Shown here in pieces: positions 46,633-60,125 of a stretch of 64,000 nt of DNA. The notes under the pieces are model-generated. The model had not been told where the DNA came from. It saw only the letters and a list, made by a program, of their open reading frames with translations, and did not search any database. Origin of the DNA: Thysanoteuthis rhombus (lineage: Eukaryota > Mollusca > Cephalopoda > Oegopsida > Thysanoteuthidae). How positions within the stretch are numbered: position 1 is the stretch's first letter; every line of letters starts with the position of its first letter. The stretch covers positions 41,725,524 to 41,789,523 of the forward strand of contig OY735231.1 of NCBI GenBank assembly GCA_963457665.1. The letters are read 5' to 3'. A program made the translations under genes and the position numbers.

Positions 46633-47310
46633 AAGCAAAGCAAAAAAAAACTTGTAAAGACTGTAACACAAAAGTCTGGGGAGGCTTTTTTGTTTGTTTT
46701 GGTTGTTGTTGTTTGGGGGTGGGGGCTGTTAGATTGTTTTCTTATATACCAACTTTGTTTTGGTTGATTCAACCTCTTATTTTCCTCTTTAATGTAGTCA
46801 CAATCTTTCAGCCAATTCATTTCAATGGCCTTCATCAGGAGTAGATTGAAATATCTGTCAAGAAAGAAAGTCTCTCACATCAGTTTCTTCTGAGAAAAAC
46901 AGTATCAAGCAGAAAATCTATATATAAACTGCAAGGTTTATGAATATTCCATTTCAGCAATGCTTGCAGCACAATTTGCTTCATAATCTTTAATGTGGCG
47001 ACATTCTCATTCAAAAAATTCCGTCTCGCGTCTCTTTTTAGCAAAGGAGAGAATGAAAAGATACTTTTTATTTGTTTTGAAATCTTGAAGAAGAGACCAA
47101 TAGGAGAGACTCTCTTTCCCTACTTGTAATACAATTACATTTTGCACCTGAATGGGTTGTAAAAATGAATTGGATGAAATGTCATGATGACATCAAAGAT
47201 GAAAAGAAGTCAAATTGTTCAAAACAAAGTTGCTATGTCAATGACTCTTCACAAAGTTATGGACAATGCCATGTTTAATTTTGTGAATTAAACGGAGATC
47301 ACATTTTTTT
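46633..47310 (+). other. Probable 3' UTR of the TBK1-adaptor-like gene
   Basis: After the stop there is no further coding signal. The stretch contains a G/T-rich tract (46680-46735) and ordinary AT-rich sequence. The first plausible polyadenylation hexamer is ATTAAA at 47287-47292, followed by a T-rich tract, so cleavage near 47305-47330 is likely. No AATAAA was seen between the stop and that point. The end is an estimate. Confidence 0.4.
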
Positions 47311-47734
47311 TACTCAAAATTTTTTTGATTTCTTTGCCATTTTTTGGTGGTTTTACATATAATTGAAGCTTTTATAACCTGTTCATTTTATTTACTTTCA
47401 TAGATTTCAGTTCAATCTCTGAATGCAAGGATGTATACAATGGACATTATTTACTTTGTGAAGATTTACATTCAAATTATGGTAATATTTTTCAAGTTGT
47501 TCACTTTTCAATGATTAATTATTTGGGCATTCATTTTACAATTTTTTTAAACTAAATTTTCAGTCCTGTTTCTGTGACCATTTTGGCTTTTTATTTTGTG
47601 CTAGCCTCTTTGTCCAACTCCTCAGGTTTGTATACCTACCACTGAACCCATAATAGCCTCTTCTAGTGCCTATATCATTCCTCAGACTACATATACACAT
47701 GGTTTGCAGCTTTCAACAGGATCCTCAACTCTCA

Positions 47735-48135
47735 CAGGGTTGCATGATGTGATAATCTGAGTTTTATCTCAGAGACTTACCCAACACAGGCATTGGAATA
47801 GTGTCAAATCTGGAAATCGAATGACTCTGGAGACAGAGGTCTGCCTCAATCAAGTGAGTTGGGAGGCAAAGTTTCAAAACCAGCCTCTTGAGTTGGTACT
47901 GCCTGAAGAGGGTGGCTGTGTTGAGTAAGTAGTAAGCAACCTTACACTGGCTATGGTAACTGCCATCCCTATCAGGACTTCACATATCACAAGTTTCTTC
48001 CCATCTCGGCTGTTCCCCAAGGTTTTTGCAACATGTAAAATATATTCAGAAACGACAAGCATCCAAAGTGGTGTCACTCACTTCATATTGTGTTGAGTAA
48101 ATCTCGGAAATAAAGCTCTGATTATCTCCTCTTTT
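47735..48135. mobile_element. Foldback MITE family 1, copy 6 (with central insertion)
   Basis: The left arm CAGGGTTGCATGATGTGATAATCTGAGTTTTATCTCAGAGACTTACCCAACACAGGCATTGGAATAGTGTC is paired with the right arm TGTGTTGAGTAAATCTCGGAAATAAAGCTCTGATTATCTCCTC. The centre is about 230 bp longer than in other copies. Confidence 0.75.
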
Positions 48136-48319
48136 ATTTACTGAACAAATGTAAGATAGAGATGACAAAAATCCTCTTTCTTAACCTGTAGCTTTGTAAG
48201 AGAATGTTTTGTATCAAGAAAAGAGAAATGTATCCTCCTGAGTCAAAAATCTCAAAAGATTTATTAATGTTTCCCTAAAGACTTCTTACGGAGCATTGGG
48301 CCACAACCACACTTTTTTC

Positions 48320-48660
48320 TTTGGAGTGCTGCTACTATTGTACAGTTTCAGTAGCAAGTAGGTTAGTTATGGGGTGGAGTTGCTATCCCCACATCAAAAC
48401 CTTCTCCTGCCCCAGTTTGGGACTGGCCAGCAGTTTGAATTCAGAGTTGGCCATCTCATTGGTTGCCAACCAAGGCTTCAGAGCCTGGTCTGCCCTGCTA
48501 TGTACCTATAACGAGGGACGGGGGTAGAGCAGATTGATTCCTGCCTTTCCCAAAGGCAATAGTGCAAAGTGAATGCTGACTGTTTCAGCCACCAGAGTTT
48601 AAATTCTGTTTGCTGACCCCATTTTCATGTGCTGCTAACCATTAGACCACCTGTACCTCA
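48320..48660 (-). mobile_element. SINE-like element with tRNA-derived head
   Basis: On the minus strand it starts GTACAGGTGGTCTAATGGTTAGCAGCAC (A box), with CAGAATTTAAACTCTGG as a degenerate B box (48583-48659). A GC-richer body runs on to about 48320. Head plus unrelated body is the normal SINE layout. Family not identified. Confidence 0.55.
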
Positions 48661-49930
48661 ATAAAAACTTTATTTAGGAAATGTTCAAGTACTTATCCCT
48701 AATGAATGTTTAAATGAACTTAAGTAAGTAAAATTTCATGATAGATATCTTAAAAGCTTCTTAGCTTTTTGTGTTTGAAAAATGAAAAAAATATAATATT
48801 TTTCTCTAAGTATATATCCAGACTATTCCAGCGTACAAAATTTTAGCAACATTAATACTTTATCATTATTACGCGGTGTATATAATTGACCCCCCCACAC
48901 ACACACACCTTTTGATTCTTTCCCCACTGTTCCTATTTTTGCATTTATTCCCCCCATCACATTTCTTCTCTTCCACACAAAGGCTAATTGAAATATCCAT
49001 TTGTCACCCTTGATAAGAGTTTGAATATAATCATACTATAACTACTAATTCACTATTCAGCAATACAGCTACTTTAAGCCTTGAGATTCACTCCTAGCTT
49101 TATACAGCCCTGCATTATTATGAAGTTCTTTGAAATTTTTAGGGCAATTACTTTTGTACAGTGGTTCCAGAATGCAAATTCATACAGTTACAGAATATGG
49201 ACCTAAAAGCAGTAGAATTCTGTTTCATTGTTTTTGCAGCATCATACATTATAACCATTAAAATAACATTTCAATATGATAAACCTTATTAAAATATCCA
49301 GACACAAGGATTTTATGCACAATTTACTCTTTGAAGCTTTATTAGTTTTATTTCTTCAGATTTTTCAACTGTTGGTATTTCTGGATTGTGGCTCATTTCT
49401 AATACCATCTTTCCATTTTAATATATCTAGGAGTACAAAGGTTTAGACACTTTCTACTATTTTGTTTAGTCCCCAGGCTGATCAACAGGTGCCGAGTAGT
49501 TCAAAGTGGAAGAAAACAAAATTCATCCACAAAGAATCAAATCAGCTCTGGTAAAGAATTTGGATAAAAATTTTGAATAATAAGTAGGTTAAAATTTTGT
49601 GTGTAAAAAAAATCCGGCAAAGATAGTGATCTTCAACTATGTGTTCAGTCTCTATTTTTGAAAAAGAGCCCTGGGAACTTATACATTCACCTGAGAAATG
49701 TTATCCATTAAATCAAACTTTTTTTGCACTGCAGACTGATTTAATATTGACAATATTCTTGTGGATCAGCCAAAGAGAGTGTTAATCATAACTAGAATAT
49801 TGGTGATAAGCTATCTATAAGTCACTTATAAGTGGTTAATACAACCAATTTCATTTCAAAAAATATTTATCTAATAAATATATGATTACAAAGAGAATGA
49901 AAGAATAATTTGTATATATCTTAGTGTTTC
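48661..49930. other. No gene recognised
   Basis: AT-rich, with a short (CA)n at 48895-48907. Confidence 0.5.
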
Positions 49931-49933
49931 TTT

Positions 49934-49998
49934 GCAGCCTGGTAGCACTTGCTTTGTGGCCCGTTACCGGTCTAAAGCCCGGTGGTTGGGTACCGCTG
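49934..49998. mobile_element. hAT-type MITE end fragment
   Basis: The reverse complement begins CAGCGGTACCCAACCACCGG, then TAGACCGGTAACGGGCC, the CAGxGGTxCCCAACCxCCGGGCC...CCGGT pattern typical of hAT-type non-autonomous ends. Only one end is present. Confidence 0.6.
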
Positions 49999-49999
49999 C

Positions 50000-52900
50000 A
50001 CTAAGTAATTGATAATTTGAATCTTATTGTCTAGGCTAGTCTCACTGCTGCTTCAAATCTTGCTGCTGATACTTTAGTATTGTTTTTTTTTTTCCTTTGG
50101 ATATATTCAATAAGAATCTGGATTTATAAACCTAGTGGTAATTTGTCCTAATTGAGTGAGATTTTATTTTCTCATTGATAAATTTTCCATTGCGAGAAAA
50201 TTGCCATCATTAATCTACAAAAATAGAGAATAAAACTATGGCTTCTTATCTAAGTAACTATTTGGTTGTTTGGAAAATAATGACCATTTTTTGTTGTTTA
50301 TGATTTTCATTGGGTTCATGATGAACCCACTTATCGAACTTTTTCACTTGAACAATTTGCTTCAGATTGCCTGATATTATCTCAATACTAACACCCAGTA
50401 TCCATGACATCTTTCTGACAGTTTGGCGTTGATTTTTTCCGCCCATTATCTTCAGTTGTTCAACTTCAATTGCAGATGGATGTTCTCTGCCCTCTTGATC
50501 TTTGAGCCTCAAATCTCCTCTATGAATATTTTGAAACTAACACGGCACTCTACGATCAGAGACAGTTCCCTCAACCCATGCCTGGTGGATATTGGAAGCT
50601 GTTTGAAATGCATCTTGACCAATTTCGTACTTTAGCAATAGAATTATATACAACCCTTCTTCTTTCATCTTTGGATTCAAGGGTTTACACCATCTACAGA
50701 TAACTCTGAAAATAAATGGTGAATATTCAGGAAAAGAGTACATTTGAATCATGATAGTGAACTCTATATATATGTATATTAGTACTATGGGACATAATTA
50801 AACGTCAGTATCCAGAATCAGCCATCATTTTCCAAACAACCCAATATTTCCTTCTTCATATAAACGCTCTAATGGCTACTTTTCTGTAGCACTCTTAGTA
50901 TATAATCTATAGGTGATGGAAATAGGTTCTGGGCACAAGGTATTCTTCAAAGCGGTATCTAGGATTTATTCTCAGGCATCGCAGAGATCCATCAAGGATG
51001 ATTATTTGAATATGGCCAACTTCAGGGCCATTTCCAGACCAACAACTTCGAAATCAAGAAGTAGGTATACACTTTACCCCCCCACACACACACACACACC
51101 TCTTTCCACCACTGAGCCCTACATAATCAGGTAGTGAAACGTTATTCCTATTTCTACTTGACTTGACATTTCGAGGCTTGTAAGTAAATGTATCAAGGTA
51201 AATAAAAAAAAGCTTCATATTTTCAAAAGTGAGACTTTTTGGAAATGTTCTGGAAACCGAAGAATAAATACCATTTCCACGAACATAAAAAAAGTATTTC
51301 ATTAGCCTAATAGAATTATTTCCCATTGATTTTTTTTTTTTTTTTTTTTTTTTCATTTTTTTGACAATTTTTATTATTTATTTTTTTATTCTTCTTATGC
51401 CCCAAGAAAATGTTACAGGTCATTTATGACCTTTAACTTGAGTATTACATGATAAGTGTTTTCTTTATAACCAAAATATCAACTCAAGGCATTTATTTAA
51501 CTAAATCAAGAAAATTGATAAAAGGTATAATTCCTAAAATCATTTTTCTTGCTGTTAGTTTTAAAGATGAAAGCCTTAAATCTAAATCAATAAAAGAAGT
51601 TCAGGTAAGGCTTTTCTCACTGTACACTTGGGTTCTGATGTTGGCATTATATTTATTCTCAATACGAAGTGTATTAATATGTAATGTTTATTTATAAATA
51701 TTATTGCTTCTTGATTTTCCTTTCTTTAAAATGTCTAAAATGTAAGATTAGGTAAAATAAAATTGAATCTTTCATGGTTAAAACCAAACAAGTTTCATGT
51801 AGAATGTCCTACCATAAGTAAATCTATGTTTACTCATCTGTTCAAAGAGTTTTTCATACAAATGAACTTCTTGTTGTTTGCGTTGTTAAAATGACATTTC
51901 AGCCGATCCATTCTACAACCTTCTTCCAGTGTACTATCTGAATGTGGTAGTGGTAAATAGAATTTCTCCTCCAATGGTAGCAACATTTATATTGTAGGAA
52001 TCATGTGTTTTCCTTCCTTTTCCTTGTTGGGTATGGAATTCTATACCTTGTCACTCCTGGGTAGCGAAAGTCACATCGGGTAGAACTCTGCACTTATGAT
52101 TTATACACTCAGCTGACATATGTGTGCTGCTTCTTTGATTTTTCAATGTTCCCTGTCTATAATTGTGCTGTAGGATGCACCAGCTGAAACAGTTCAATCA
52201 TCCCTAAAACTCTTTGAATTTCAGTTATCCTTCTCAAAGCAATAGACTGCAATCTTTGGTTATTTTATTCTGAAAGTAGAAACAAATATAACTTGTTCTT
52301 GGGAAAGTTTGAAGATATTCTGAACTGGTGTTGACAAATACAAATTTGCAACTCAAAAATCAATTCCTAAGAAAATTACCTCTTTTAAAATGTCCACACA
52401 ATGCTTTTTACCACAAAAAAATTTTTAAAAATATACTAGGTGTGTAAAGGAAATTAGGAAGTGTTATCTTGTGTATTAAACAAAGAATGCTTTCTCTTGG
52501 AGATCATCTTTTTACATGTAAACTTTACCATACAAAATGGGATATGTAATACTAGCAAGGGTACTCGGCATCGCCTGAGGAAAAAATAACTTCAAATTGA
52601 ACGAAGTGAAAAATATGATCTTTAATATATTTCTTCAGACTCAACGTAACGAATAGAAAAAAAAATATTATTTATACTGAACTATTTCTTTACTACTGAT
52701 CTCTGCTGTTTAGTTGCAGTCTTAGATTGTTGACTGTTGTTAAGTTGTGATAATAAAATCCAAGATGCAGGTAAATATTGTTAAAAAAATTGATAATGAT
52801 GGTTTACAATACTTCATCTAATAAATAATGGAATGATTACTTTCAACTTTTCTTTAAAATGACCTGATTCAATGGTAGTGGTAGTAGTAACACACCCATG

Positions 52901-53845
52901 TGTCAGAATATATTCATGTTCCACCCCCACCCTTTCTCCTTTCTATACCCTGATTAAACCAAATTTTGTCATTGAGAAAAAAAAAGGATAGAGGCAAAAC
53001 ACAGGCTAGTGCTATTCCATTCTTTTATTGACAAAAAGAATGTGTGCTGAAAAAAAAACCCTATATGAAAATCGATTTTATTATCCGTGCCATTTGTAAG
53101 AAGAATGATGGGTGAAAAGTCTGATATATAATGCTTATTTTCCAATGTTTAAAACCAGAGTTCTGGTGACCTCAATTGACCTCTGAGATCAATCTCACAT
53201 AACCTATGTTACAAGTTGATGTTATTTGAGTCTTCATGCCAAATATCAAGTCAAAAGTCCATGTAATTTTTGCTTGAAAGAGGCACAAACATATAAACAA
53301 ACAGAAAGCTTGAATATTAGTATAGAGTTAATATGAAAGATAAGTCACTTCAAATGATGGGAGATAATTGCTGAGTTCATTCCTACCACAGATGTCTATC
53401 ATATCCTATTTTCTATCTGAAGGTTTTATCTTTGAGAAAAATATATTGTTCCCTCTCCACCTACCAATTTTTATTTTCTGATCATGATGTTTAATCAAAT
53501 ATGATAAATAAACTGTGTTTAGACCATGAAGTCATTCAGGTCTAGGTTTTTCAAGGGTTAAAAAGCAAAAATGGATAGATTCAAGTTTTCTCACTCTCTA
53601 AGAAACCCTGGGGAGTTATACATCATTTTGAAGGTTTCAAAATATGGATTTCATTTATGGCAAAACTATACAAATATAATGGTCATGTTCCCCCATGTAT
53701 TTGAAACAGACACAAAATTTAAAGGGCATGTATGTATATTCCCAACCTGAATGAGTTAACCTTACACATTTATTTTTTGTGTAATATCTATAAATATAAA
53801 ATCAGTAGTTTTGGTCAGTCCATTCCTTTTTTTTTAAATTTGCAC
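50000..53845. other. No gene recognised
   Basis: ORFs at 50258-50512, 50423-50635, 50537-50752, 50913-51134, 51054-51356 and 51449-51697 overlap on both strands, lack domains and include low-complexity starts. There is a (CA)n near 51085 and a T run at 51331-51353. A short stretch at 50913-51062 ends AGAA|GTAGGT, but nothing joins it. Confidence 0.4.
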
Positions 53846-53848
53846 TAT

Positions 53849-54093
53849 CGTGTTACCAGATTTAGTCTGGGGGGAGATAATCCAAGTTTTGTCTCAGAGT
53901 ATTACCCAACACAGGCATTGGAATAGTATCAAATTTGGAAATCAAGCAAGTTTGGAGCTAGAGGTTCATTATGGGCCTCTTGAGGTGAGCCCACTCGATA
54001 TCTAAATTCACCGTTACTCCAATTCCTGTGTTGGCTAAGTCTCTGAGATAAAACTCTGATTATCTTTCCTCCTGGTCCAATCTTGCAACCCTG
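53849..54093. mobile_element. Foldback MITE family 1, copy 7
   Basis: TTACCAGATTTAG..GGGGGGAGATAATCCAAGTTTTGTCTCAGAG..TTACCCAACACAGGCATTGGAATAGTATCAAATTTGGAAATC, spacer, then ACTCCAATTCCTGTGTTGGCTAAGTCTCTGAGATAAAACTCTGATTATCTTTCC...AATCTTGCAACCCTG. Confidence 0.8.
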
Positions 54094-54488
54094 TTACGGT
54101 GGATCCTACATTTACTTTTCCAATTCTTAATGATGCTTTGAATTTGGCTGAGTGGAAGAGCAGAGATTCCATCCTTTCTTGGAATAGAATCAGAATTGTA
54201 AAAGAAAAAAAAAAATCTTGTTTTGAAAGCAATTAGTGACTGGCTCTAATCAAATCTTTTTCAAGATCTGTTTTCAGTAAAAGTGTACTCAATATCAAGA
54301 TACTTTTTCATACGTGTATTCAACACTTACCTCAGTTATTTGAATCGATTGCATTATTTGAAATATTTCATTAATATAAATCAAACTCGCCATCACAGTC
54401 AATAACTGAAAAACTGTTGTGTCAAAATTTGAAGTCTTCTAGAAAAATTCTATTTATGACATCACTGGCTACATAACAATTGATAAAG

Positions 54489-54489
<1 letters not shown>

Positions 54490-54519
<30 letters not shown>

Positions 54520-54520
54520 C
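54490..54520. repeat. Poly-A tract
   Basis: A run of about 28 A residues. Confidence 0.9.
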
Positions 54521-54609
54521 TGTTGAATTCTGGAGAATCCAGATATTATTATTAAACCTGTTGAATTAAAGCCCTAAAAAGATCAAGAAAGTTTTTTTCC
54601 TAAAATCAA

Positions 54610-54760
54610 AAGGAAACAATTTCAGAAGGTATGTAGTGGAGTCCTGGTGCCGATTTTCAAGTCTGTAGACAAAACAGTATGGCCAGGAGCACTATAATGC
54701 ACAAACGCATATATAAATAAAAGGATAGAACCCTTTGCCACCTTGGGTAGCTACAGTTGT
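54610..54760. repeat. Dispersed repeat family E, reverse orientation
   Basis: GATTTTCAAGTCTGTAGACAAAACAGTATGGCCAGGAGCAC...GGATAGAACCCTTTGCCACCTTGGGTAGC is the reverse complement of the 35.8-kb copy. Confidence 0.6.
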
Positions 54761-54799
54761 CAAATCAATGTGCTGTTTTTTTTTTTTGCTATTGATTCC

Positions 54800-55215
54800 T
54801 ACTCTTCAGTTCAATCATTAGATAGCATCTACCAAAACTGTCTCCAAAACTTTCTTCAGTTTTCAAGCTGGTCTGCCTGGCTATGTATGAATGTTTTGAG
54901 CATATAGGCCCCGTAAATGGAGCTAGAAAACTGAAAGTTTGAACACTTTCTCCTTATTTTTATAAAAATATTTTCTTTTTTTTTTAAATTGCTTTCTTTT
55001 TAGTGGGTGGTTTCAAATTTCAATATAAGTTTATCCTAAATTGATCAGTTTCTAACAGCCTTCAAGCTTGTTTTGTGAAAATTCAGACATTTTTAGTGAA
55101 CACTGCCTAACAAAATGCAAGAGAAGTAAGTTATTCACCTCTTTCCAATTTTCAAAATTGATCACCCCGAGCACAGCATGCTGCTAAAAGAGGGTCAGGT
55201 ATTGAGTGAGTAATT
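54800..55215. repeat. Dispersed repeat family C, fairly complete copy
   Basis: Has both the 5' words (CCAAAACTGTCTCCAAAAC...TTCTTCAGTTTTCAAGCTGGTCTGCCTGGCTAT) and the 3' words (TTTGTGAAAATTCAGACATTTTTAGTGAACACTGCCTAACAAAATGCAAGAGAAGTAAGTTATTCACC...GATCACCCCGAGCACAGCATGCT). Confidence 0.7.
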
Positions 55216-56420
55216 TTATCTGGGTTTTATTTTTCATGAACATTTCTTGGTGATTTTCTTTGTGCTTTCCATTATCTCTCTGAACCTTCTCAAGCAACAG
55301 CCCCAAAATTTATGTAAATTGACTTGGTAGTTTGTTTTGTTTTTTAATTCTTTTGAAGTTTTTTCTGTGGCCATTTTTGTAAAAAAAGAGTTTTCTTCAT
55401 TCGAATGAGAATCCTGGTGCAAACTCTTACTTGAAATTCAAATTGGCTGAGCTTAACACTTTCTAGACGGATTGGCCAAACATATGCATATGTGTGCAAC
55501 CAAATCTAATAATACCTATTGGCCATAGAAGGGTATATACCATTGAATCAGCTTAAGCAACAAGGTGACTTCCTGGTAGCCATGGAATGCTTTGAAATTA
55601 GCAATCAGATTGAATTTGGATACCTTGACAACCAGCCTTTGCAGACTGTTCTTGTCTCTGATGACTAGTTTGAAATGGAGAGAATTACTGTTTTATTAAA
55701 ATTCTTTAAAATTACTGGTACATGATTCTGGGACAATTGTTACAATTCATTACAACTTCATCCTTGATACACTTATATTTACAATATAGTCAGCATTTTT
55801 CAGCTATTTCCATGGAAATGACCAAAACCAGATATTAATGAATAAAAATGCTTCTACCATATAACCTAAGCCTAATCCAACCAGAATATATATCGTATAA
55901 GGGGGATAACTTGTATAGATAGGATACAAATTGAATTTGAATTTTATTTAGCTTAAAATTAGTAAAATCTAGATATAAGTTTTGTCTGGGAAGGGTTAAT
56001 ATATATGCTTTTTGAACTGCAATCTTTTTTTTCTTTTTCATAGCAGTAGCATGTTTATTAAGCAATGTCTGGTGTTTTTTCTTGTTTATAGTTATTAATT
56101 ACAAAGTAACCAATAAGTAGATGTATACATATACATAGGATATACTATGATGTGTTGGTTAATGACTTTTTTTTCCCTCCTTTTTATATACTTATGATAT
56201 CATCTTGGTGGCAAGTGGGTTATTCTTTCCATCAAATAAACAGTCAGCTCACTTTCAAGTATATTGTTGGACATGTTAATCTTTGAATATATCTTCCACA
56301 TTAATACAACACACAATGTTGGATGGTTAAAAAATGTGGAAGTACAAATCAATGAACATAGCTTCATAGCTCTTTCTTGATTTGCAGAAAAGCATGATTG
56401 AAATCTGGCCAATATTGGTG
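55216..56420. other. No gene recognised
   Basis: AT-rich. The short ORFs are unsupported. Confidence 0.5.
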
Positions 56421-56426
56421 CTGCAG

Positions 56427-56588
56427 TACTTTTTATCCCTGCCACGTATTAATGAAATATTTCAATGCAACTTCTTGATACTACTAGTTCTCAGATTGAA
56501 ACATGTGGCAGGGAATGGCAGGGAGTTTGCTTATGCTTGAGAAATAATGGTATCAAGAAATTGCGGAAAGTGGCAGGGATAAAACGTA
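56427..56588. mobile_element. Small palindromic repeat family 3, copy 2
   Basis: TACTTTTTATCCCTGCCAC at the left end pairs with GTGGCAGGGATAAAACGTA at the right. Internal TTCTTGATACTACTAGTTCTC pairs with GAGAAATAATGGTATCAAGAA. Length about 160 bp. Confidence 0.75.
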
Positions 56589-56589
56589 A

Positions 56590-59125
56590 CACATGGCTGA
56601 TGTTGAGTGTAGTATCCTAAACAAAACAATATTGTCATGTTGTCCATTTTGCATTATGGAAGCACATACAGGATGGAGTAGCTTGAGTCTGATCCTATAA
56701 ATAAAATTTGGAGATTAAGACTTCCATAGAACATGGTAATTTTATAGAAAGTATATACATGTATTCAAAATGGGAACATCAAAAATAATATATACGTATA
56801 CATATCAATCTTGTTTTGAGTCACGCATCATGAAATCAGTTTATCTTCTTTTTTGCTTTAAAAAATATTTTCTAAGTTCTACCAGATTTTTTCTGGTATT
56901 GAATTAGAAAGATTTGCATTTAAAATTAATTTTTCTTATTTACCTATAAAAACACTTATTTAAAAAATGGATGTATTTTCGAATCTCTTTCCACTGTATG
57001 TTACTAACATATTCAAGTAGTATAAATGTTTAAAAATCAAGAGATAATTAAAATCAATACAAATTACATTGAAAGTAAACATCCTGTATATGCCTTCATT
57101 ATGCAAAATGGACATTTAGACTATCATTGTATTCAAGATACTAAACTTAGTGCTAGCATAAAATCTTACATTGTAAACATGTTCAGTAAGCAAAATTCAA
57201 TTTTCCATGAAAATCATTTTCTCTAAACACTCCACAGATGTGGACATTGGATACAATGTTCAACTTTGACAAAGTGAACTAATAATATTTTCCTCTATAC
57301 TATAGACCTGTTAGAACATTGAAGTAGAGGTCTGTAAGTTTACAGGAAAAATAAGTATATTTATAAAGATATTTGTATAAACTGTAAATTTATATAAAAA
57401 TTAAATTGATTTATAATTATGAACTTTTCCTCATAAATATTCAAGAAGGATTCTTTCTTTAATTTTCAATATTTAAAACTGTATCACAAACAAAGCATAT
57501 TTATAAGGAGACATATAAATTTTGAATTTATAAAAAAAATTTGATTTATCTATGGTTATAAGCTTTTCCCTGTAAATATTCCCGAAGGGTCCTTTCTTTA
57601 ATCTACCCCTAGATTTTCTATGGCCTTACAATGGGAATCAGGCCACCATGTTTGTAATAGATGCACAAATCTTTTCATGTATAGATGTTTTTGAATCATT
57701 GGAGAGAGGATGGATTTGGCAAAATGTATGCGATAAACTTTGGTTTGGGATGTGGGGAGATGATAACCATTTTGAAATTTTGTCTACACTCCAAAAATGC
57801 ATTTATGCATAAATTTATAATACAATGGCCTACGGTTATCATGTGAGACAAGTTTTCAAACACTAATATCACTGTTTATATAGTTTGCATAAATAATTTT
57901 TATATCTGAATTTTTCTCCAGTCTTTCTCCTTTCTGTTACCACCTTTTATTTTGTGATAGCATCAATATTTTACAAGATTAACGCTTTTTATTTACAAAC
58001 TTGTCCTTGGCTTGTTTCCACATTGTGTCAGACACATCGAGTCCCATCTGACCCCAACTGGAAAGCTTTTCGGCTTCTCTAGCTAGAGTTAGAAGTTATT
58101 TTATTGATGATATTATTTGGTGGGAAAATTATTTTCATTACATAGTCATTGCTTTTAGTTTAGTGTCTTCTAGGCATCAAAAAAGTATATGCTGCAAAGT
58201 TGAACAACAAATACTTAATCTTCAAACAGGTTTGAGAGGCTGATATAAAAAAATTGGAACAATTTTGTGACTGCTTTACTTCAGAGTGTACATCGGTTGT
58301 TTTCTTTCCTATTTTATATAGAAAACTACTTTACTAGTGCCATCAAAAATGCTGGCATATGGATACACATTACATTCCATATTTGGTGATAAAACAGATT
58401 TGTATTGCAATGAGCTTGACGAATAACATCCTATTGAAAATGGATTTTCATTATTTTTTGTTTTTATTAATTTCAAAATTTTTTTATTCTTTAAATTCAG
58501 CATTTTTGTTATGCCTTTAGAACATGAAAATCCATTTTTTTTATATCATCATATTGTAACGTACTTAAAGATGATGTAGATTTGTTGCATCTCTCAGCAT
58601 GACAGAGTGCAAATAAATAAATATTATTATAGTTCGATGACTGAAACATTTTAAAATTGTTTACATTTTTTTGACACTTTATTATTCATTCTTATGGTTG
58701 CAAAAGTCACTCCCATATTAAGGTTGGAGAGGTACTTTTGAAAAGGGTAGAGGCTACCTCAGTGATATCCTGTATATCTTTAATCTCTTTTCCCACTGTA
58801 ATCAATATATCTATGAACTTCTATTGGTATCTCCCTCATTTCTCTTATGAGATTCTTTAACCTGAGGACATTTTTTTTCCATATTCAGTGGCCACCTTGT
58901 ACAACAGATTCATGTTCTTTTGATTCCAGAAGTGTAAAGATTTAGATTTTGAGTAAGAAATCTTTATATCTTTACCCTTACTGTATCAACATTGTCTGGG
59001 GCAGGGGTTTTCTTTTCTTTACATTGGGTCATCTAAAATTTCTTTTGTTTTTGTTGCTAAGGATTTTCTAATGGATAATGACATTTTTTCTTTGGCAAAA
59101 TATTTATTCTTTTTCTTTCTTCAAT
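56590..59125. other. No gene recognised
   Basis: Very AT-rich. A local duplication links 57340-57480 and 57480-57610 (TATTTATAA.GA.ATxTxTAAA...TTTGATTTATxxxTxxTTATxAxCTTTTCC.x.TAAATATTC..GAAGG.TCxTTTCTTTAAT). Confidence 0.5.
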
Positions 59126-59129
59126 AATT

Positions 59130-59316
59130 CAGGGTTGCTTTTTCTCAGAGACACACCCAACACTGACATTGGTATAGTGTTGTATCAAGAAACAGAGCAA
59201 GCCTGGAGACAACAGTTCTATCTCTGCCTCCAAATTTGCTTGATGCGTGTGTTGGGTGAGTCTCCAAGATAAAGCATGGATTATCTCCCCCTTCTGGCCA
59301 AAGTTGACAACAACCC
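59130..59316. mobile_element. Foldback MITE family 1, copy 8
   Basis: CAGGGTTGCTTTTTCTCAGAGACACACCCAACACTGACATTGG.ATAGTG...AAGCCTGGAG, spacer, then GTGTGTTGGGTGAGTCTCCAAGATAAAGCATGGATTATCTCCCCC.TTCTGGCCAAAGTTGACAACAACCC. The left arm has lost the GGGGAGATAATCC segment. Confidence 0.75.
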
Positions 59317-59858
59317 AGGATGAAATATTTCAGAATCCTAGCTTGAATGGCCATATTGAACGGGAAATGAAAACAGGGACACATATCAAAATAGTCTTTC
59401 AGATATTTTCTTTTTGGGGACAGTTATCCCCTTCTTTATTATTTTTACTGTTGCGTTTCATCCTATAATCTCCGCATTATGAGCATCTTTCATTTGCTTT
59501 GTTGTTTGACCTTTGACCTCTGCATAACTTGGTTCTGCTGGACTAGAGTAAATTTTGAGGATCTTGGAGGAAGTTGCAATTGACATTTGTGTCATTGGCC
59601 AAATATGAAAGAAATGTACACAAATCATTCACTCCATATCACAGTTGGATATTGGAGACTTCAAGGGATCAGGCCAATGTTGGGGATGGTAAAAGCACTG
59701 ATGATTGGTCGTTACTTGTTGGAAGCTTATTTATTGATAAAGGCTTTTAAAAGTTCTATTCACTTGCACCTTATCATTATTAGTGACCATGCACTATTCT
59801 GAAGAGAACAGACATTTCTGCAAGTTATATATAGAAAGATATATCCTATCCACATACA

Positions 59859-59863
<5 letters not shown>

Positions 59864-59895
<32 letters not shown>
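59864..59895. repeat. (TA)n microsatellite
   Basis: Short uninterrupted TA array. Confidence 0.95.
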
Positions 59896-59896
<1 letters not shown>

Positions 59897-60042
59897 TGTT
59901 AAACAATGTGGAAAGCAAACCTGTTTATTCTATTGACTTGTTTTGTCGGGACTGACTTCTTTAGAATGTGAAGAACGTTACAAGTGGAGACTGAGTTGTA
60001 TGTGTCTACTTATGTATTTGTGTAATTGTTGGCAATACTGAT

Positions 60043-60124
<82 letters not shown>

Positions 60125-60125
60125 A
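60043..60125. repeat. (CA)n(TA)n compound microsatellite
   Basis: A CA block followed by two TA blocks separated by a single AATA interruption. Confidence 0.95.
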
